DNA of 64,000 nucleotides from NCBI RefSeq assembly GCF_001540865.1, contig NC_033632.1:354617-418616 (forward strand). Direction: 5' to 3'. The notes under the pieces are model-generated. The model saw only the letters and a program-made list of their open reading frames with translations. It had not been told where the DNA came from and searched no databases. How positions within the stretch are numbered: the first letter of the stretch is position 1; each line of letters starts with the position of its first letter. This stretch comes from Ananas comosus. Taxonomy: Eukaryota; Streptophyta; Magnoliopsida; Poales; Bromeliaceae. Shown piece after piece: positions 36,825 through 48,268 of this stretch. Position numbers and translations under genes: made by a program.

Positions 36825-37480
36825 CGAACATATTCGGCCAAACCTGACATTAGGAATGTCAATGGGTATGGATACCCGAAATTTTATCTGAATCCGAATC
36901 CGAATGAAACGGATATATCCGATGGATATGGATATGGATTCGGATATGAATATCAAAAATAGAAACCCGACGGATATGGATTCGGATATGAATTTTGATT
37001 GTACCCGACACGAACCCGAACTCGACCCGAACCCGAATTTATTTTGTATTATATATAATATATATATATATATCTATATATATATATATATATATATAAA
37101 TAAAAAAATAAAAAATCCTCTACGAACGTTTTAAAAAAAATGTCAAGTANAAAAGAAATAATTGTTTCGGGTTCAAATTTTCGGGTTCGGGTTCGGGTTC
37201 GGGTTTTGGATTTTTGGTCGGGTTCGGGTTTGGATATGAATTTTTAAAATCTGTCGGGTTCGGGTTCGGGTTCGGGTCTCGGGTTTGGAGTCGGGTTCGG
37301 GTTCGGGTTTTTAAAAATCCGCCCCGAATCCGACCCGTTGACGTCTCTACCTGACATCCCGCCACAGGGCAAGATGCTGGCTTATTAAAGCCAACACACT
37401 CTATTTCGAACATATTCGGCCAAACCTGACATCCCGCCACAGGACAAAATGCTAGCTTATTGAAGCCAACACACTCTATT
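36825..37480 (+). repeat. Tandem repeat pair, left unit interrupted by a hAT-like MITE
   Basis: The unit running TTCGAACATATTCGGCCAAA, CCTGACAT, CCCGCCACAGG ... GCCAACACACTCTATT occurs intact at about 37404-37480. It occurs split at 36825-36850 plus 37350-37403, with the MITE in between. Confidence 0.85.
36843..37357 (+). mobile_element. hAT-like MITE, copy 2, with 8-bp target duplication
   Basis: Element 36851-37349 starts TAGGAATGTCAATGGGT and ends ACCCGTTGACGTCTCTA, giving inverted ends. It is flanked by perfect 8-bp repeats CCTGACAT (36843-36850, 37350-37357), the hAT size. The interior has GGATATGGATTCGG repeats, a (TA)n run at 37050-37099, an N at 37150 and GGGTTC repeats at 37170-37300. 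No transposase. Confidence 0.85.
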
Positions 37481-37569
37481 ACAGGATGTAAATTTTACAC
37501 TCTATCATCCAAAAATTTAAAAACATTTTAAAATTCAAATATTTAAAAATAATATTGATAAAATAAGTG

Positions 37570-38450
37570 TAAGGACCCAACGAGTTATGGTTGATACCCA
37601 ATGGGTTTGGTGGGAGCCACCTTTTGAATTTATAGGAGCCACCTCTAGAATATCACATCGCCTAGTAATTCTGATCTGCATCTATGATCAGGTTTGGACC
37701 TGACGAGGACGTCAAGATCTAAACAGAGGGAGTTTGTAATGCCCCAACAATTCCACATCGAATGAAAAAATGATTCTGATTAGAATATATAAGGCTTACT
37801 CGTTAGTAATAATAATTGAATTTAAGCATTCGAGCCAATGGTTTGGGTCTAACAAGTTATTATTGCTGGCGGATCGAGTCGTTATATTTGGTATTAGAGT
37901 TGGTTCATCAGCTAGAAGCGTGAGATAAAACTTGATTGAGCCAGGATCGGAATGACAGACTAAGTCAGGATCGATGAATGATAGGCTAAGTCAAAATCGG
38001 AATGACAAAAGCTAGCAAGACAATTTTCACATCGCGTGGTAATCTTGGGCTCTGTGTGTTTAGGGCTGACGAGTGCTATACCAACAGATTTGGTCGGAGC
38101 CATTTCTTAAACCTGCAGGAGCCATCTCTAGAATCTCACATCACCCGGTAATTCTAGTCTGCATCTATGATCTGGTTTAGACCACCTCTTGAACCTGTAG
38201 GAGCCATCTCTAAAATCTCACATTACCCGGTAATTCTAGTCTGCATCTGTGATCTGGTTTCGACTCGATGAGAACGTTAGAGTCTAAACAGGAAAAATTT
38301 GTAATGCCCCAATAGTCCCACATCAGATGAAAAAATGATTCTGATTAGAATATACAAGACCTACATACTAGTAATAATAACTACACTTAAATATTTTGGG
38401 TTGACGGTTTGGACCCAACTAGTTATTATTACTGGCTGGTCGGGTCGTTA
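37570..38450 (+). mobile_element. Tandem TRIM retroelement array
   Basis: Two LTR-like units (37735-37893 and 38302-38450) start TGTAATGCCCCAA and end near GTCGTTATA. Purine-rich tracts precede them (CAGAGGGAG, AACAGGAAAAA). The first is followed by TTGGTATTAGAGTTGG, a decayed form of the plant initiator-Met-tRNA primer site. A GGAGCCACCTCTAGAAT-type internal region precedes both LTRs, with an extra internal repeat at 38110-38260. A reduced LTR-like start (TGTAAGGACCCAACGAGTTA) lies at 37571. No coding capacity, as expected for TRIMs. Confidence 0.7.
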
Positions 38451-38573
38451 TAATATAAGTGAATAAATTTAGACCATTAAGAGCTTAGGATATAAATTTA
38501 TAGGTGTATAAGTACCATTACTCATTACTCATTTTAAAATCTACCCTAAACAAGTACTTTAGCGTATGGGCCT

Positions 38574-38600
38574 AGAGAGAGAGAGAGAGAGAGAGAGAGG
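38574..38600 (+). repeat. (GA)n microsatellite
   Basis: Uninterrupted GA repeat. Confidence 0.9.
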
Positions 38601-40570
38601 AGCTAGTTCAATCAAAGAATATTTGGTACATATATGTATAGGTCTGAATAGAACAGTCCAGCTTTGCAAAGCTTTATTAGCCTTTAGGGTGCGTTTAAAT
38701 TATGAGAGACACCCAACAAGATCCAACCAAATGTCCAGCTGGTTGTGAATTGGTGGTACCTTCTAAAAAACTTAGGCCACCAATTAAACAAGAAGCAAAT
38801 GTTGAACAGAATAAAAAATCCAAATAGAGAAATTAAATGTGCAATTTATAATGAGGACAAAGATATTGGTTGCAAACTCTCTAAGAAAAGCAATCTTAAA
38901 ATCAGACAATTTGTTCGCTGTGTATTTTATACTACAATCATTTCATGGTTTCAGAAGCAACTTCTCTACGTAAGAGAACTTTGCAACCAAAATGAAATGC
39001 CTAGAGTAATTCTACTTGCAGGTAGCAAAAGCCAGACCTGCATCAACCTGAGTCAGAATCAAAAGTTCATTGGTCCAAACCAAAGAGAGCAAAATATTGC
39101 AACAATCTAAATCCGAACAATCTGAAACACAAGCAATCCAAACCTGACGGGAGATGAATGTGAAATGATCTCAATCCAATGCAACCCACATTTCAGAATA
39201 GCTTGAATACAAAAACTGAAGTGCTCAAACTCAAAATTACACACAAGTTCAAAACCCAAAATTAACTCGAAACCGAGAAATGACCAGATCTAGATGGACC
39301 CAACACACCAAATTATACACCTCTACATCAAATCCTCAAAAACACATCTAATGTTTATTAACTACCCAAAACATTTAAGTCAATATTAAAAACAAAAAAT
39401 TAAATAAAACCCTAGGTTTGAGATGGCCCCAACACTTCACTTTCTTATCTGTCCCCAACCATCTAATGGATGTTAACATTAACACACATTATTCCTTTCC
39501 TTCTCTCATCGATTCCACCCCTCTTTGTGTGTTATATTATTTCCTTGCTCCTTTCACCCTTTTCCTATAGACACTGAATAAAGGAGTCCCCAACAAACAT
39601 ATCAAATCTCAAAGTCCTTTTCCTGGCTCTCCATTATTCACATCTGGTTCCAAGCCCTAACTTCTTTAACCGCTTTAAACAAAGCATTTATTCTACTCAC
39701 CAAACTCACTCTAAGAAAAAAATGGTTCTTTTTGGTAAGAAGATTCCAATCTCTATAGATAATAATTATCATAACCTACACCGACACCCAAAAGAATAAA
39801 AATAAAAAAAAAATAAAAAACGAGAAATAAGAGAGATGTACTTAAGCCCAACTCACCTATCAACATACTCTTAAAAAAAAGGATCAATTTTTTTTCCTTT
39901 CATAAATGAATAATCAGCAAATAACCACCGAATATGATTTCAAAATTCAGCAAAAATTATAGAGAAAACTTTTCAATTTAAACCACAAAAAAAAAATCAA
40001 ATTTTTGCATAAACAACCTTGGATTTGTCACCAATTTGCATGAACAACCAACTACACAACTACTGCTTAATGATTTCAGCAGATAACAACAACAACAAAC
40101 ACAAGAACAGCACTAACAGCAGCATGGGATGCCCAATTAATTTTTCGAGTTCTCTAACTCAAAAAAGTAACTTTCCCTTATTTCCTTAATCCAATGAGAA
40201 GTTAACAAAGCGCCATAAGAAACATCATTCAGCAGAGATTTCAAGGAAAAGCATCAATTCGAACAAAAAAAAAAAGTGAAAAAACAGATCTTTTTACATA
40301 AATAACCGTAAATTTGTCCTCAATTTACAATACCCATTACAACAACACTCTCACTTATTGATTTCCGAAAACAACAACAACAACAACAACAACAATAGTA
40401 GTAGCAGCAGCAGCAGCATCACATACCCAATTAACCACTCTATTTCTCCAAAGGTACAAGAAAAGGTAACATATCCCCCTTCTCCTAACCCGAAATACAA
40501 AGGCGGAGGGAGGAGTAAGAAGTAAGGGAGGAGAAGGGGGTTTTGAGAGAGGAGTGGGGTGAGCTCACCA
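38600..40570. other. A-rich intergenic region and RALF 3' flank
   Basis: No gene supported. Near 40100 and 40370-40420 there are CAA/CAG trinucleotide runs, the latter in the likely 3' UTR of the RALF gene. The TGTAT...AAGTACCATTACTC phrase near 38500 resembles the end of the foldback element at 58347-58510. Confidence 0.4.
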
Positions 40571-40571
40571 T

Positions 40572-40934
40572 TTAGCTGCGGCACCTGGTAATGACGGAGC
40601 ATCCGCGCGAGTAGGGGTTGGCCTGGGCCCCGGGGCGGCAGTTGTAGTAGGATGCGCCGCGGCGGGAGCAGGGGACGCTGTCGCGGCGGAGCGCGTCGTA
40701 GCTGATGTACCCGGACAAGGCGAGGACGCGGCGACTCGGATCCGCGCTCGCGAGTCCGAGCTCCTCCACCACATCCCCGTCGCCGACGCCGAGGCACTCC
40801 CCGATCGTGCCGCGGCAGGCGGAGCCAGCCGGGATCCAGCTCAGCGGGAGGTCGCCATGGGCGTAGGCGGAGGAGGCGAGAATGGTGAGGAAGAGAAGGA
40901 GGAGGAGGGAGAAGAAGGAGGAGGGTCTCGCCAT
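40572..40934 (-). CDS. RALF peptide hormone precursor, 120 aa
   Basis: Rapid alkalinization factor precursor. It is secreted, cleaved, and as a family binds CrRLK1L receptors (FERONIA type) and cell-wall LRX proteins. Single exon. Signal peptide about 1-25 (MARPSSFFSLLLLLFLTILA then SSAYA). The propeptide has two cysteines (C40, C47). The dibasic site RRVL at 68-71 matches the RRxL subtilase (S1P) cleavage motif. The mature peptide carries YISYDALRRDSVPC (76-89), and the four RALF cysteines C89, C99, C112 and C118 are all present. The end is RCRS. Length is typical for the RALF1/22/23/33 class. Which paralogue it is cannot be said from sequence alone. Confidence 0.95.
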   Translation of the reverse strand: MARPSSFFSLLLLLFLTILASSAYAHGDLPLSWIPAGSACRGTIGECLGVGDGDVVEELGLASADPSRRVLALSGYISYDALRRDSVPCSRRGASYYNCRPGAQANPYSRGCSVITRCRS

Positions 40935-40940
40935 GAGGGC

Positions 40941-40956
40941 TAGGGTTAGGGTTAGG
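40941..40956 (+). promoter_or_regulatory. Telomere-like repeat (telo-box) in RALF leader
   Basis: TAGGGTTAGGGTTAGG begins 7 bp upstream of the RALF start codon (CCTAACCCTAACCCTA on the coding strand). It lies within the expected 5' UTR. Regulation by telo-box-binding factors is inference. Confidence 0.5.
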
Positions 40957-41049
40957 TTCTGCCGACGAGGTGCTTGATTTAATTCCCTCTAGAGGAGAAT
41001 AACTCTTTTAACTCTTTTACTAACTCTTTGTAGGTGGTGGTGTTAGAGC

Positions 41050-41080
<31 letters not shown>

Positions 41081-41094
41081 TCTCCTCTATGGAT
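41050..41094 (+). repeat. (CT)n tract in RALF upstream region
   Basis: CT repeat, GA on the RALF sense strand, in the probable promoter or leader. Confidence 0.8.
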
Positions 41095-42100
41095 CCACAA
41101 CGGATAGTAAAATAAAAAGGATTATTAGAAGAGAGAGAGAGAGAGAGGAGATATTAATAGGAGAGAGGAGAAGGTGGGGAAGTTTAGGGCCATAGTTGGG
41201 GATAACTACAAAAATGCCACCTCCATGGTTCCATGTGTGAGGTGTGGTTTTTCCTTTTTTTAAAAAAAAAAAAAAATGATATGCAAAGAAATTGTAACGA
41301 CGAGTATATATATATTTATATATAAATTATATTACTCCGGGGCTAAATTGACTAATGAATGTTAGATTATTCTGGGGTAACATGATGATTTCGACCAACC
41401 TTAGAAATTATTATCATCATTTTCTGGTATTGTAACTCATCTCCTATCACATGGATAGCACCACAACTACGCGTAAACAACCCCACAATTCCTCTTGAGG
41501 CGGGGCATGTGTGAGTTGTGCTCACACAATTATGCATAACAACTCATCATAGAAAATAATAAATAAAGGGTCAATTGTTACGCTTTCAAATTACAGGATA
41601 GCGAAGCAGTGAGGTAGTATCATATTACAAAATTGCGTAGATGGGAAGCTTGTGTTAAGTTTTCCACAAAATTTCGTGCACTCAATTATTTGTAATGATT
41701 TTTAACTACAGATCCAAACTTAAAAACCAAAATAGGATCAAAATTGTAGTGCAGAAAATGTGGGTCCGAATTGTAAAAACACAAAATAAGGGGGTTTGAT
41801 TGAAAAAGAAATAAAAGACCGAGTTATAATGCAGTGTTTTTTTTTTTTTTTTTGGGTGGAGGGTGGTGGGGGAGTAAATATTATAATAATAATAATAATA
41901 TAAAGCTACTCACCTTCCGATGTGGATTATTTTTATTTATTTATTTATTTATTATTATTATTATTAGTATTGCTTTTGTAAGAATGGAGAAGTGTGGGCT
42001 CCAATGGGGCCCACGGGGCGTTGATTGGCCCAATAAGAATTGAAGGAGGTGGTGGGGCCTTTTGCCGACTCTAGTGGGCGGTGGGCCCCACCGCAGGAAA
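41095..42100. other. Divergent intergenic region between RALF and the orphan exon
   Basis: No gene seen. AT-rich, with T/A runs and an (ATT)n-like stretch at 41950-41967. It would hold both promoters if the orphan exon at 42472 is transcribed. Confidence 0.35.
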
Positions 42101-42546
42101 AGGTAGAGTAGAGTAGTACAGAGAGGAGTCGGCGTTGCCGCGTCTCCACTCTCCAACCAAAACCAAAAAAACCTTTCCTCTCTCTCTCTCTCTTTCTTAG
42201 CTGTTCTCTTTTGTCGTCATCTTTTCCGCACCCGCTCGCTCACCCCTTCCTTCCTTCCGGCTTCCGTGTCTTTCCAGCCCAAGACCAACTAACTCACAAC
42301 CTATTTCCTCCTCCAAGGGTTTTCTCTTTTGCACACCTCCCCTATACATATCCCGCAAAAATCCAAAATTTCACCAGCACCCTGTACCCCCCTGCGAACG
42401 TTGTATTTTATCTCATCTTATCCCTTCTGCTTTGAGATTCGAGCAGCCGACTGGGGGACTGATGAACGGTGCTGATCCCCCTTCACATCAGGGAGATGCA
42501 TCCCAATTGAATTGTGGTCTCGCAGGAAAAAAGTAGAATTTCCACT
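42100..42546 (+). pseudogene. Possible orphan 5' gene fragment (leader plus 24 codons)
   Basis: A GC- and CT-rich leader (CTCTCTCT at 42178-42195) resembling other 5' UTRs here precedes ATG 42472. That opens a 24-codon frame (MNGADPPSHQGDASQLNCGL, then AGKK and stop at 42546). Immediately afterwards comes CACTACAAAAAA, then DNA running into the 3' end of FolD on the opposite strand. It reads like a first exon cut off from its gene. The protein family is not recognised. It could also be a short transcript of its own. Confidence 0.35.
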
Positions 42547-42556
42547 ACAAAAAAGC
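42544..42556 (+). mobile_element. CACTA-type terminal motif
   Basis: CACTACAAAAAA resembles the conserved tip of plant CACTA (En/Spm) elements. No matching opposite end or 3-bp duplication was found, so only a remnant can be claimed. Confidence 0.3.
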
Positions 42557-42981
42557 CTAGTCACCTAAAAGTGTCTTACGATTTTTTAAAAAAGAATCGA
42601 GAGAATCTAGGCTCTTGTCTCGGCGAACAACAGCTCCCGTGTCGGAGATTTTGTTTCTGCTTTGTTGAAGAGTCCTAATGAAGTTGTAGTTACTATTTCC
42701 AGTAGTTCTAGTTACTACTACAACAAGTTCTACTTTAAAAAATAGGCTCAATATCATCGTGTCATATTTATTGCGAGTAAACTGTTGACACTTAAAATAG
42801 AATTATAATTCATTGTTCGAGAAAAACTGTTCTCATCATCTTCTACTTAAAGAACTGTTGTACATGTCAAAGTTAAACATTAGTAGCTGAATTGGGCAAC
42901 AATCTCACATAATCAATTCCATTAAAATTTATTACCCAAAATGTACAAGAAAGCACTTAGTTGAAATCAAGAAACGATATC

Positions 42982-45900
42982 TCACTGTGCGATCTTTCGC
43001 TTAGCTCCATCTAGTGTGTTCTTGAGCAACATCGCGACGGTCATCGGGCCAACACCCCCCGGCACGGGAGTGATCCATCCCGCCACTCTGCTTGCTTCTT
43101 GGAAGTCGACATCCCCGACGAGCCTGTAACCCGATTTCTTGCTGGGATCATCAACTGCATTCGTTCCCACGTCAATGACTGCAGCACCAGGTTTTATCCA
43201 ATCTCCCTTGATCTGAAATGGAAAAGGAAGTTAGAATAGAATGATTTACATGTTTTTAACAAATCGCAGTTCAGGCATATAAGGATGCTCAGATATCCTA
43301 CTTGTGACATAGCCCGATTTCAATTTTACCACATGGCATTCCGAATTGCAAGATCATATACCTGAGTACGCAATTCTAGTAGCTAGTTAGGAGTTGGGAT
43401 TTACTGATGGAATGCAGGTAACATCAAACACTTTAATATCGTGTGGCTTAAGCAATTAATCCTTGCTATAATTTCTTTTCGATAGTGAGCGACTGTACAT
43501 GCTTAATGTTAGCAGCATAAGCTATATGGTAATTCGGCAATACCACCAGGCCTGTTTTCCATTTTCCTTTTTCTTTTTGTGTTGGTTTATACACTCTACA
43601 CTGCACCCTTCGCATATTATTAAACAATAATTTCAAAGTACAGCAGGTCCACAACAGAGAATTGACAAGCTAAAACAGAGGCATACCATCATGGCTTGTC
43701 CAGCTGCAGCAATGACAATGTCGGCTTCACGAATAATGGTTTCTGAATCGGGAGTATGGGAGTGAACGATCGTCACAGTTGCATCTGCTTTCAGAAGAAG
43801 CAATGCTACAGGTAATCCAACAATATTGCTACGGCCAACAACAACAGCCCTTTTGCCTTTTATAGTAATTCCACTTCGTGATAGAAGCTCTAGGCATCCC
43901 TGTAAGCATCAAAATGCAAAACAAGAATGCTTCGTAGGAATACATATGTAATTATCCTCTGTATAATATCAAGGCTTTTGTGATGCAGGACACAGTAAAG
44001 ATTTTGGAAAAGTAGGCTCTCTAAATTATAAGATGAATATGGTAATTCTCACAAATACATAGAGGCAAGGATGTTCTTCAGTGACATTAAATATACCTTC
44101 GGTGTGCAGGGGAGAAATAATGGCTCTCTCCCTTTCATAGCTAGCTTGCCAATATTGAGTGGGTGAAATCCATCAACATCTTTATCAATATTAATCTCAC
44201 TTAGGACTTTCTCATCATTTATATGTTTTGGCAATGGAAGTTGAACCAATATTCCTGAAATAAAAGCATATACAATGCCTTTTGATAAGATCTAATGATT
44301 CTAATAGAACAAGGAAATAATTCAGGTTTAGGTGAATGAAGAACTCAATTGATCTCCTGATTTGACTTAAAATCAAAGTAAGAACCGACCTTTACACAAT
44401 AATATTAATATTTGTATGGGCAATAAAGTACAATTTTGCAAAAAGGAAAAAAAATGTAGACCCAGCTCAAATAAAATAATTTTTCTACCAGTAAAAAGAA
44501 ACTGGGAGCTTTTCATAGTGATAGCAAAATCCTGAATTAGCATTGTAAAGAAAAAGCATCGCTCAATAAGTGTGGCCAAAATAAAAAACCACACGGGCCT
44601 ATTAGTGAAAGATAAGAAAAGAGAGTAAGAGTAGGCAAAAATGAAATATTTACAGAAGACAACCAACCAAATGCACATTCCGGCTAGCAATCATGCTGAA
44701 CTCAGACCTCACAACATCAAAAGGATAAGCCCAAATCTCTTATAAAAGTTTCAACAAACTTGCAAACTGGAAAATATGAGGGCATGTTGCTTCTGTGCCT
44801 GCAAGGTATGTGCCATTAGCACGCTACTTTGTGCTAATACATCTCTTCATGGTGTTTTTATTGTTTTTAAGAAAATTATACGAAATGTTGTCATCTGTGT
44901 TTCCATGTGATCTTTTGTGCTCAGTTGATTGAATTGCTTCTGCGGTGTGTCAAATGCTCTGCATCAGTCAGAGGATACTACGCAGAGTTCTTACAGAGAA
45001 CTTACCATTCTCTCCTTCCAAAATTAAGTAACTACCTTGTACCTTAACCAGCATCCACAAAATAGCGATCTCCAAAAAAAGCTTGTCGTAGTACAGCTGA
45101 AGTTTATCCAAAAATTTAGGATTACGTCATTACCTCCAGTCTTTGTTATTTAAAGATTCAAGGTAATCAATAAATTAAGCTCCTGCACAACCAAACCAGT
45201 AGCTGCTCAACTCTATCTGAACTCTGAACATCTTTTTGATTATCAAATCTTTATATGGATTGCCTTTGGTTTCATTATTGATGGCTAAGTACGACATAGC
45301 CATTATCTAGATTACCTTATTCTCCGCCCCAAAACTAAATGTCAGCGAGAAGCCGAAATGAGCATATTGGCCACAAAATTAAGCAGCTCCAATTTGACAT
45401 TTCTTCTTTGAACATCTAGGATTCGACCCAAAAAGCAAATGCGTTTCTTCTTTGAACATCTAGGACTCGACCCAAAAAGCAAATGCGAACAACCATTACC
45501 TGATATCTCCGGCAAAATCCAAGTTGGATAACCACCATTTGTAACATCATAACTGAATCCTTATCATTTATACTCCAAATTCCTATTCAGACAGCTAACT
45601 GAAGAACGTTGCGATGTACCAACTGAAATAGACACTAAAGCCAAATACTAATTGAGCCCTTCTCCTCTATAACCCCCAATTCCCATGAAGGCACTGCAGA
45701 ATCTGTAACTAGTGCTAGATATTACCTATAATTACACATCAAACATGCATCAAATCAAACAGAAGGAGAAGAGAGGAGAAGAGGTAGAGACCGTGAACAT
45801 CGGGATTCGCATTCAATTCGTGGACCTTCGCAATGAGCTCGGATTCGGAGATCTGCTCAGGGAGATCGAGATCGAAGGAGCGGATCCCGACCTCCGCGCA

Positions 45901-46177
45901 TGCCTTGCGCTTCATGTTCACGTAGCTCTGCGAGTCCTTCCGCGTCCCCACGATCACCACCGCGAGCCCCGGAACCTGATAGACCAGATCGAATCGAAGA
46001 AGAAGACGCAGTTCAACCCTAACTTGATCGACTACAGGGGCAGGGGAGAGACCGAGATAGAGAGTTGGAGGGGGAGAGAACTACCTTGTGGTGAGCGTCG
46101 GAGAGGGATCGAACCTCCTGGGCGATCTCGTTTCGGATGGTTTGGGCGATGGCTTTCCCATCGATGATTGTCGCCAT
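42982..46177 (-). CDS. FOLD2: Methylenetetrahydrofolate dehydrogenase/cyclohydrolase (FolD), 292 aa
   Basis: Bifunctional enzyme converting 5,10-methylene-THF to 10-formyl-THF (NADP-linked) in one-carbon metabolism. Exons 46085-46177, 45792-45975, 44097-44254, 43687-43899 and 42982-43212 total 879 nt with consistent phases. Catalytic YxxxK is Y49-VNM-K53 ([15 protein letters not shown]). Substrate-side motifs are VQLPLPKHI and [15 protein letters not shown]. The nucleotide-binding motif GRSNIVGLP is at 167-175, and the C-terminal signature is [15 protein letters not shown]. There is no N-terminal extension, so the product should be cytosolic like Arabidopsis FOLD2 rather than organellar. Intron 2 (44255-45791) is long and carries a 44-bp tandem duplication. 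Confidence 0.96.
45400..45487. repeat. 44-bp tandem duplication in FolD intron 2
   Basis: Two adjacent 44-bp units (45400-45443, 45444-45487) starting TTTCTTCTTTGAACATCTAG differ at one base. Confidence 0.9.
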
Positions 46178-47244
46178 GGATGGAGGAGGAGGAGGAGGAG
46201 GAGGAGATGGAGAAGATGCGGGGAGTGTGACCTCGGCGTGGTAGCGGTGGAGGTTGTAGAACCTGAACGGCGCATTAACGTGGACCCGGTCTATGATTCC
46301 TTCATGGGCCGGATCTCACTTGGCCCAAAAAAAAAGTATAGCAGCACTAAGCCCGGCTCAGTTCAGAATATTAGGCCCGTCCATTTATTTAGTGGGCGGG
46401 GCCGGATTGATCATGTGAAGATTGCGTGACGTGCGGCAAAGAATGTTTGAAAAAAGATATATTTATTTTCCTAAACAATACCATGCATACTATAATGAAT
46501 CGGCTGAGATACGTTTTTTACAGTACTCTCATCGAAAAATATAGAAGCATATAAATCCCTTTACTTTTTACTTGTAACTCCACTTTGCCTAACAGCAGAT
46601 GGATGACCCTCAACACGGCCCGAATTCGCTGTTTCCTAAATTGTCATATGGTTTTGCTGCATCATCTGTATAAGAAGAATGTAATCAATTCTCATTAAAT
46701 ATTCATGAGAATTGATTCTTTTCGGTACGCAGACTACAGGTTCCCTATATGCTTTTAGCTTAATTTGTGCTCTTATGGAGATGATCTCTAATCTCCATTG
46801 CATCGAACTTATGTGTTTTTATTTTTATTTAGTTATTTATTTATTGTGTGGACACACCAATGGGCCAATAAGAGTGGCATAATGTTCAGTAGATAGATAC
46901 CTTGCAACTACCATGCCAATAAGACTAGTATAATAATATTCTCCACTTTGTTTTATATGCCATTAGTAGTCAATAGAGTCCAGATTATTAGTGGCAGAGA
47001 GAGATCTAAAAGAAGGTAGTGGACAAAGAATCGTGGCATCATCCAAGCAACATGAACAAGCATCCTAGTCACTTGTAGCCCCACAATAGTGATAGGGGAA
47101 TTATCCTTCCAATTCTCTTATTAACCTTACACCTTTTGAGTTCTCTTATATATCAGGTACCTTGAAATGCTATTCTCTCTCAAAAAAAAACTTATGGGCC
47201 TAGCTAGTGCATCTACCTTTATTCCTCCATTACATGAGCTTCTG
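46178..47244. other. Intergenic region between FolD and the small-peptide gene
   Basis: FolD upstream DNA with a (GGA)n tract at 46180-46205. Then a dispersed repeat (46412-46600) also found at 21430-21640. The rest is AT-rich with no gene. Confidence 0.4.
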
Positions 47245-47254
47245 CTATAAATAG
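47245..47254 (+). promoter_or_regulatory. TATA box of the small-peptide gene
   Basis: CTATAAATAG, 84 bp upstream of ATG 47329. A start site about 30 bp downstream (near 47280) would leave a leader of about 50 nt. Confidence 0.7.
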
Positions 47255-47328
47255 CTTCCCTTATTCTCCAGTTCATATCTCACTTGCAACAACTCACAGT
47301 GGAAAAAAAGCGAAAAAACAAGGGAGCA

Positions 47329-47520
47329 ATGAAGCCACCCCATATACCAGGAGAGGGCTCATGGATCCACGAGGTTAAACAAGCGATCGGCGATAAGCTG
47401 CGGAGGCTATGCACCGCTGCGATAATTTCGTCGCCTGTATGCAATTCTTCACGCAAGGGATTGAGCTTCGAAGATCCCATAAGAAGAGTGATGTTCTTGG
47501 GGCCGTGGGGCCACACATAG
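47329..47520 (+). CDS. Small unrecognised plant peptide, 63 aa
   Basis: Single-exon frame from ATG 47329 (MKPPHIPGEGSWIHEVKQAI) to TAG. It is supported by a good TATA box at a sensible distance. The protein is basic with an amphipathic middle (EVKQAIGDKLRRLCTAAI), two cysteines (C28, C38) and a distinctive C-terminal block RRVMFLGPWGHT. No signal peptide is evident. The C-terminal MFLG-W-HT ending looks like a conserved motif of short plant proteins, but I cannot name the family. It could be a regulatory micropeptide. No function is assigned. Confidence 0.6.
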   Translation: MKPPHIPGEGSWIHEVKQAIGDKLRRLCTAAIISSPVCNSSRKGLSFEDPIRRVMFLGPWGHT

Positions 47521-48230
47521 ATCTATGTATCTAAAACAAAGGCTATAAAATGTTGTTGTATGCTTTCAGTTTCGCTTTTGGGTCCTGATGGATGGCAATT
47601 AAATAATGCAACACAAGATCAGAATACATAAATTCAATTTGATGAGTTGGGTAAACTGTTTAAGCTTGTTGATATTATGTTTCTGAACATAATCTATGGC
47701 AACAATAACATCAGGAATATAAATCGTGTTGTCACAACTTCTTCGCCAATTTTCTTTCTTTTGATTTCCCTTTCACTAGCCTTTTTTTACACTTTTTTTC
47801 TATGTGAGAGCTTTGATTGGATGAAGGGCATAATTTATCCATAATGGTTTACTCTATGGGATGAAACTTCATAAAATTTGGCTTCTAATTAAGGTACCGA
47901 CATTTTCGATCGGAAACAAACTCTTCATTTTTTTTTTCAAATAATACAATACTACAATTGGAACAATCTTAGAAGGCTTTATAATACATCCATCAGTTAT
48001 CTTAGAACAACAAATCTCTGTGAAAGTAAAACAATCTTACAATTTCACTCTTAGAAGTTAAAAATTCTCTTAGTGGAAAACAAACTAAGTAGTTGTCACG
48101 TGGGAGAAATATTGAAATAACCGCCTCCTTAGTTCCGAGATCATCAAGCTTGGATCTCCTGAAACCAAACATTAGCAAGTGCAGTTTTTGAAAAGCGGAG
48201 CTTCGAGTACGAGAGACTCTTACGCGCGCG

Positions 48231-48268
<38 letters not shown>

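Noticed and set aside
36904..37134. Repetitive frame rich in GGATATGGAT-encoded residues
   Set aside because: Lies within the hAT-like MITE and reflects short repeats, not a protein.
40370..40420. CAA/CAG trinucleotide tract as a possible CRISPR-like array
   Set aside because: Simple microsatellite in a plant 3' flank, with no spacers.
40351..40797. 148-codon minus-strand frame overlapping RALF
   Set aside because: Out-of-frame reading of the RALF gene and CAA/CAG repeats. The RALF frame has signal peptide and cysteines.
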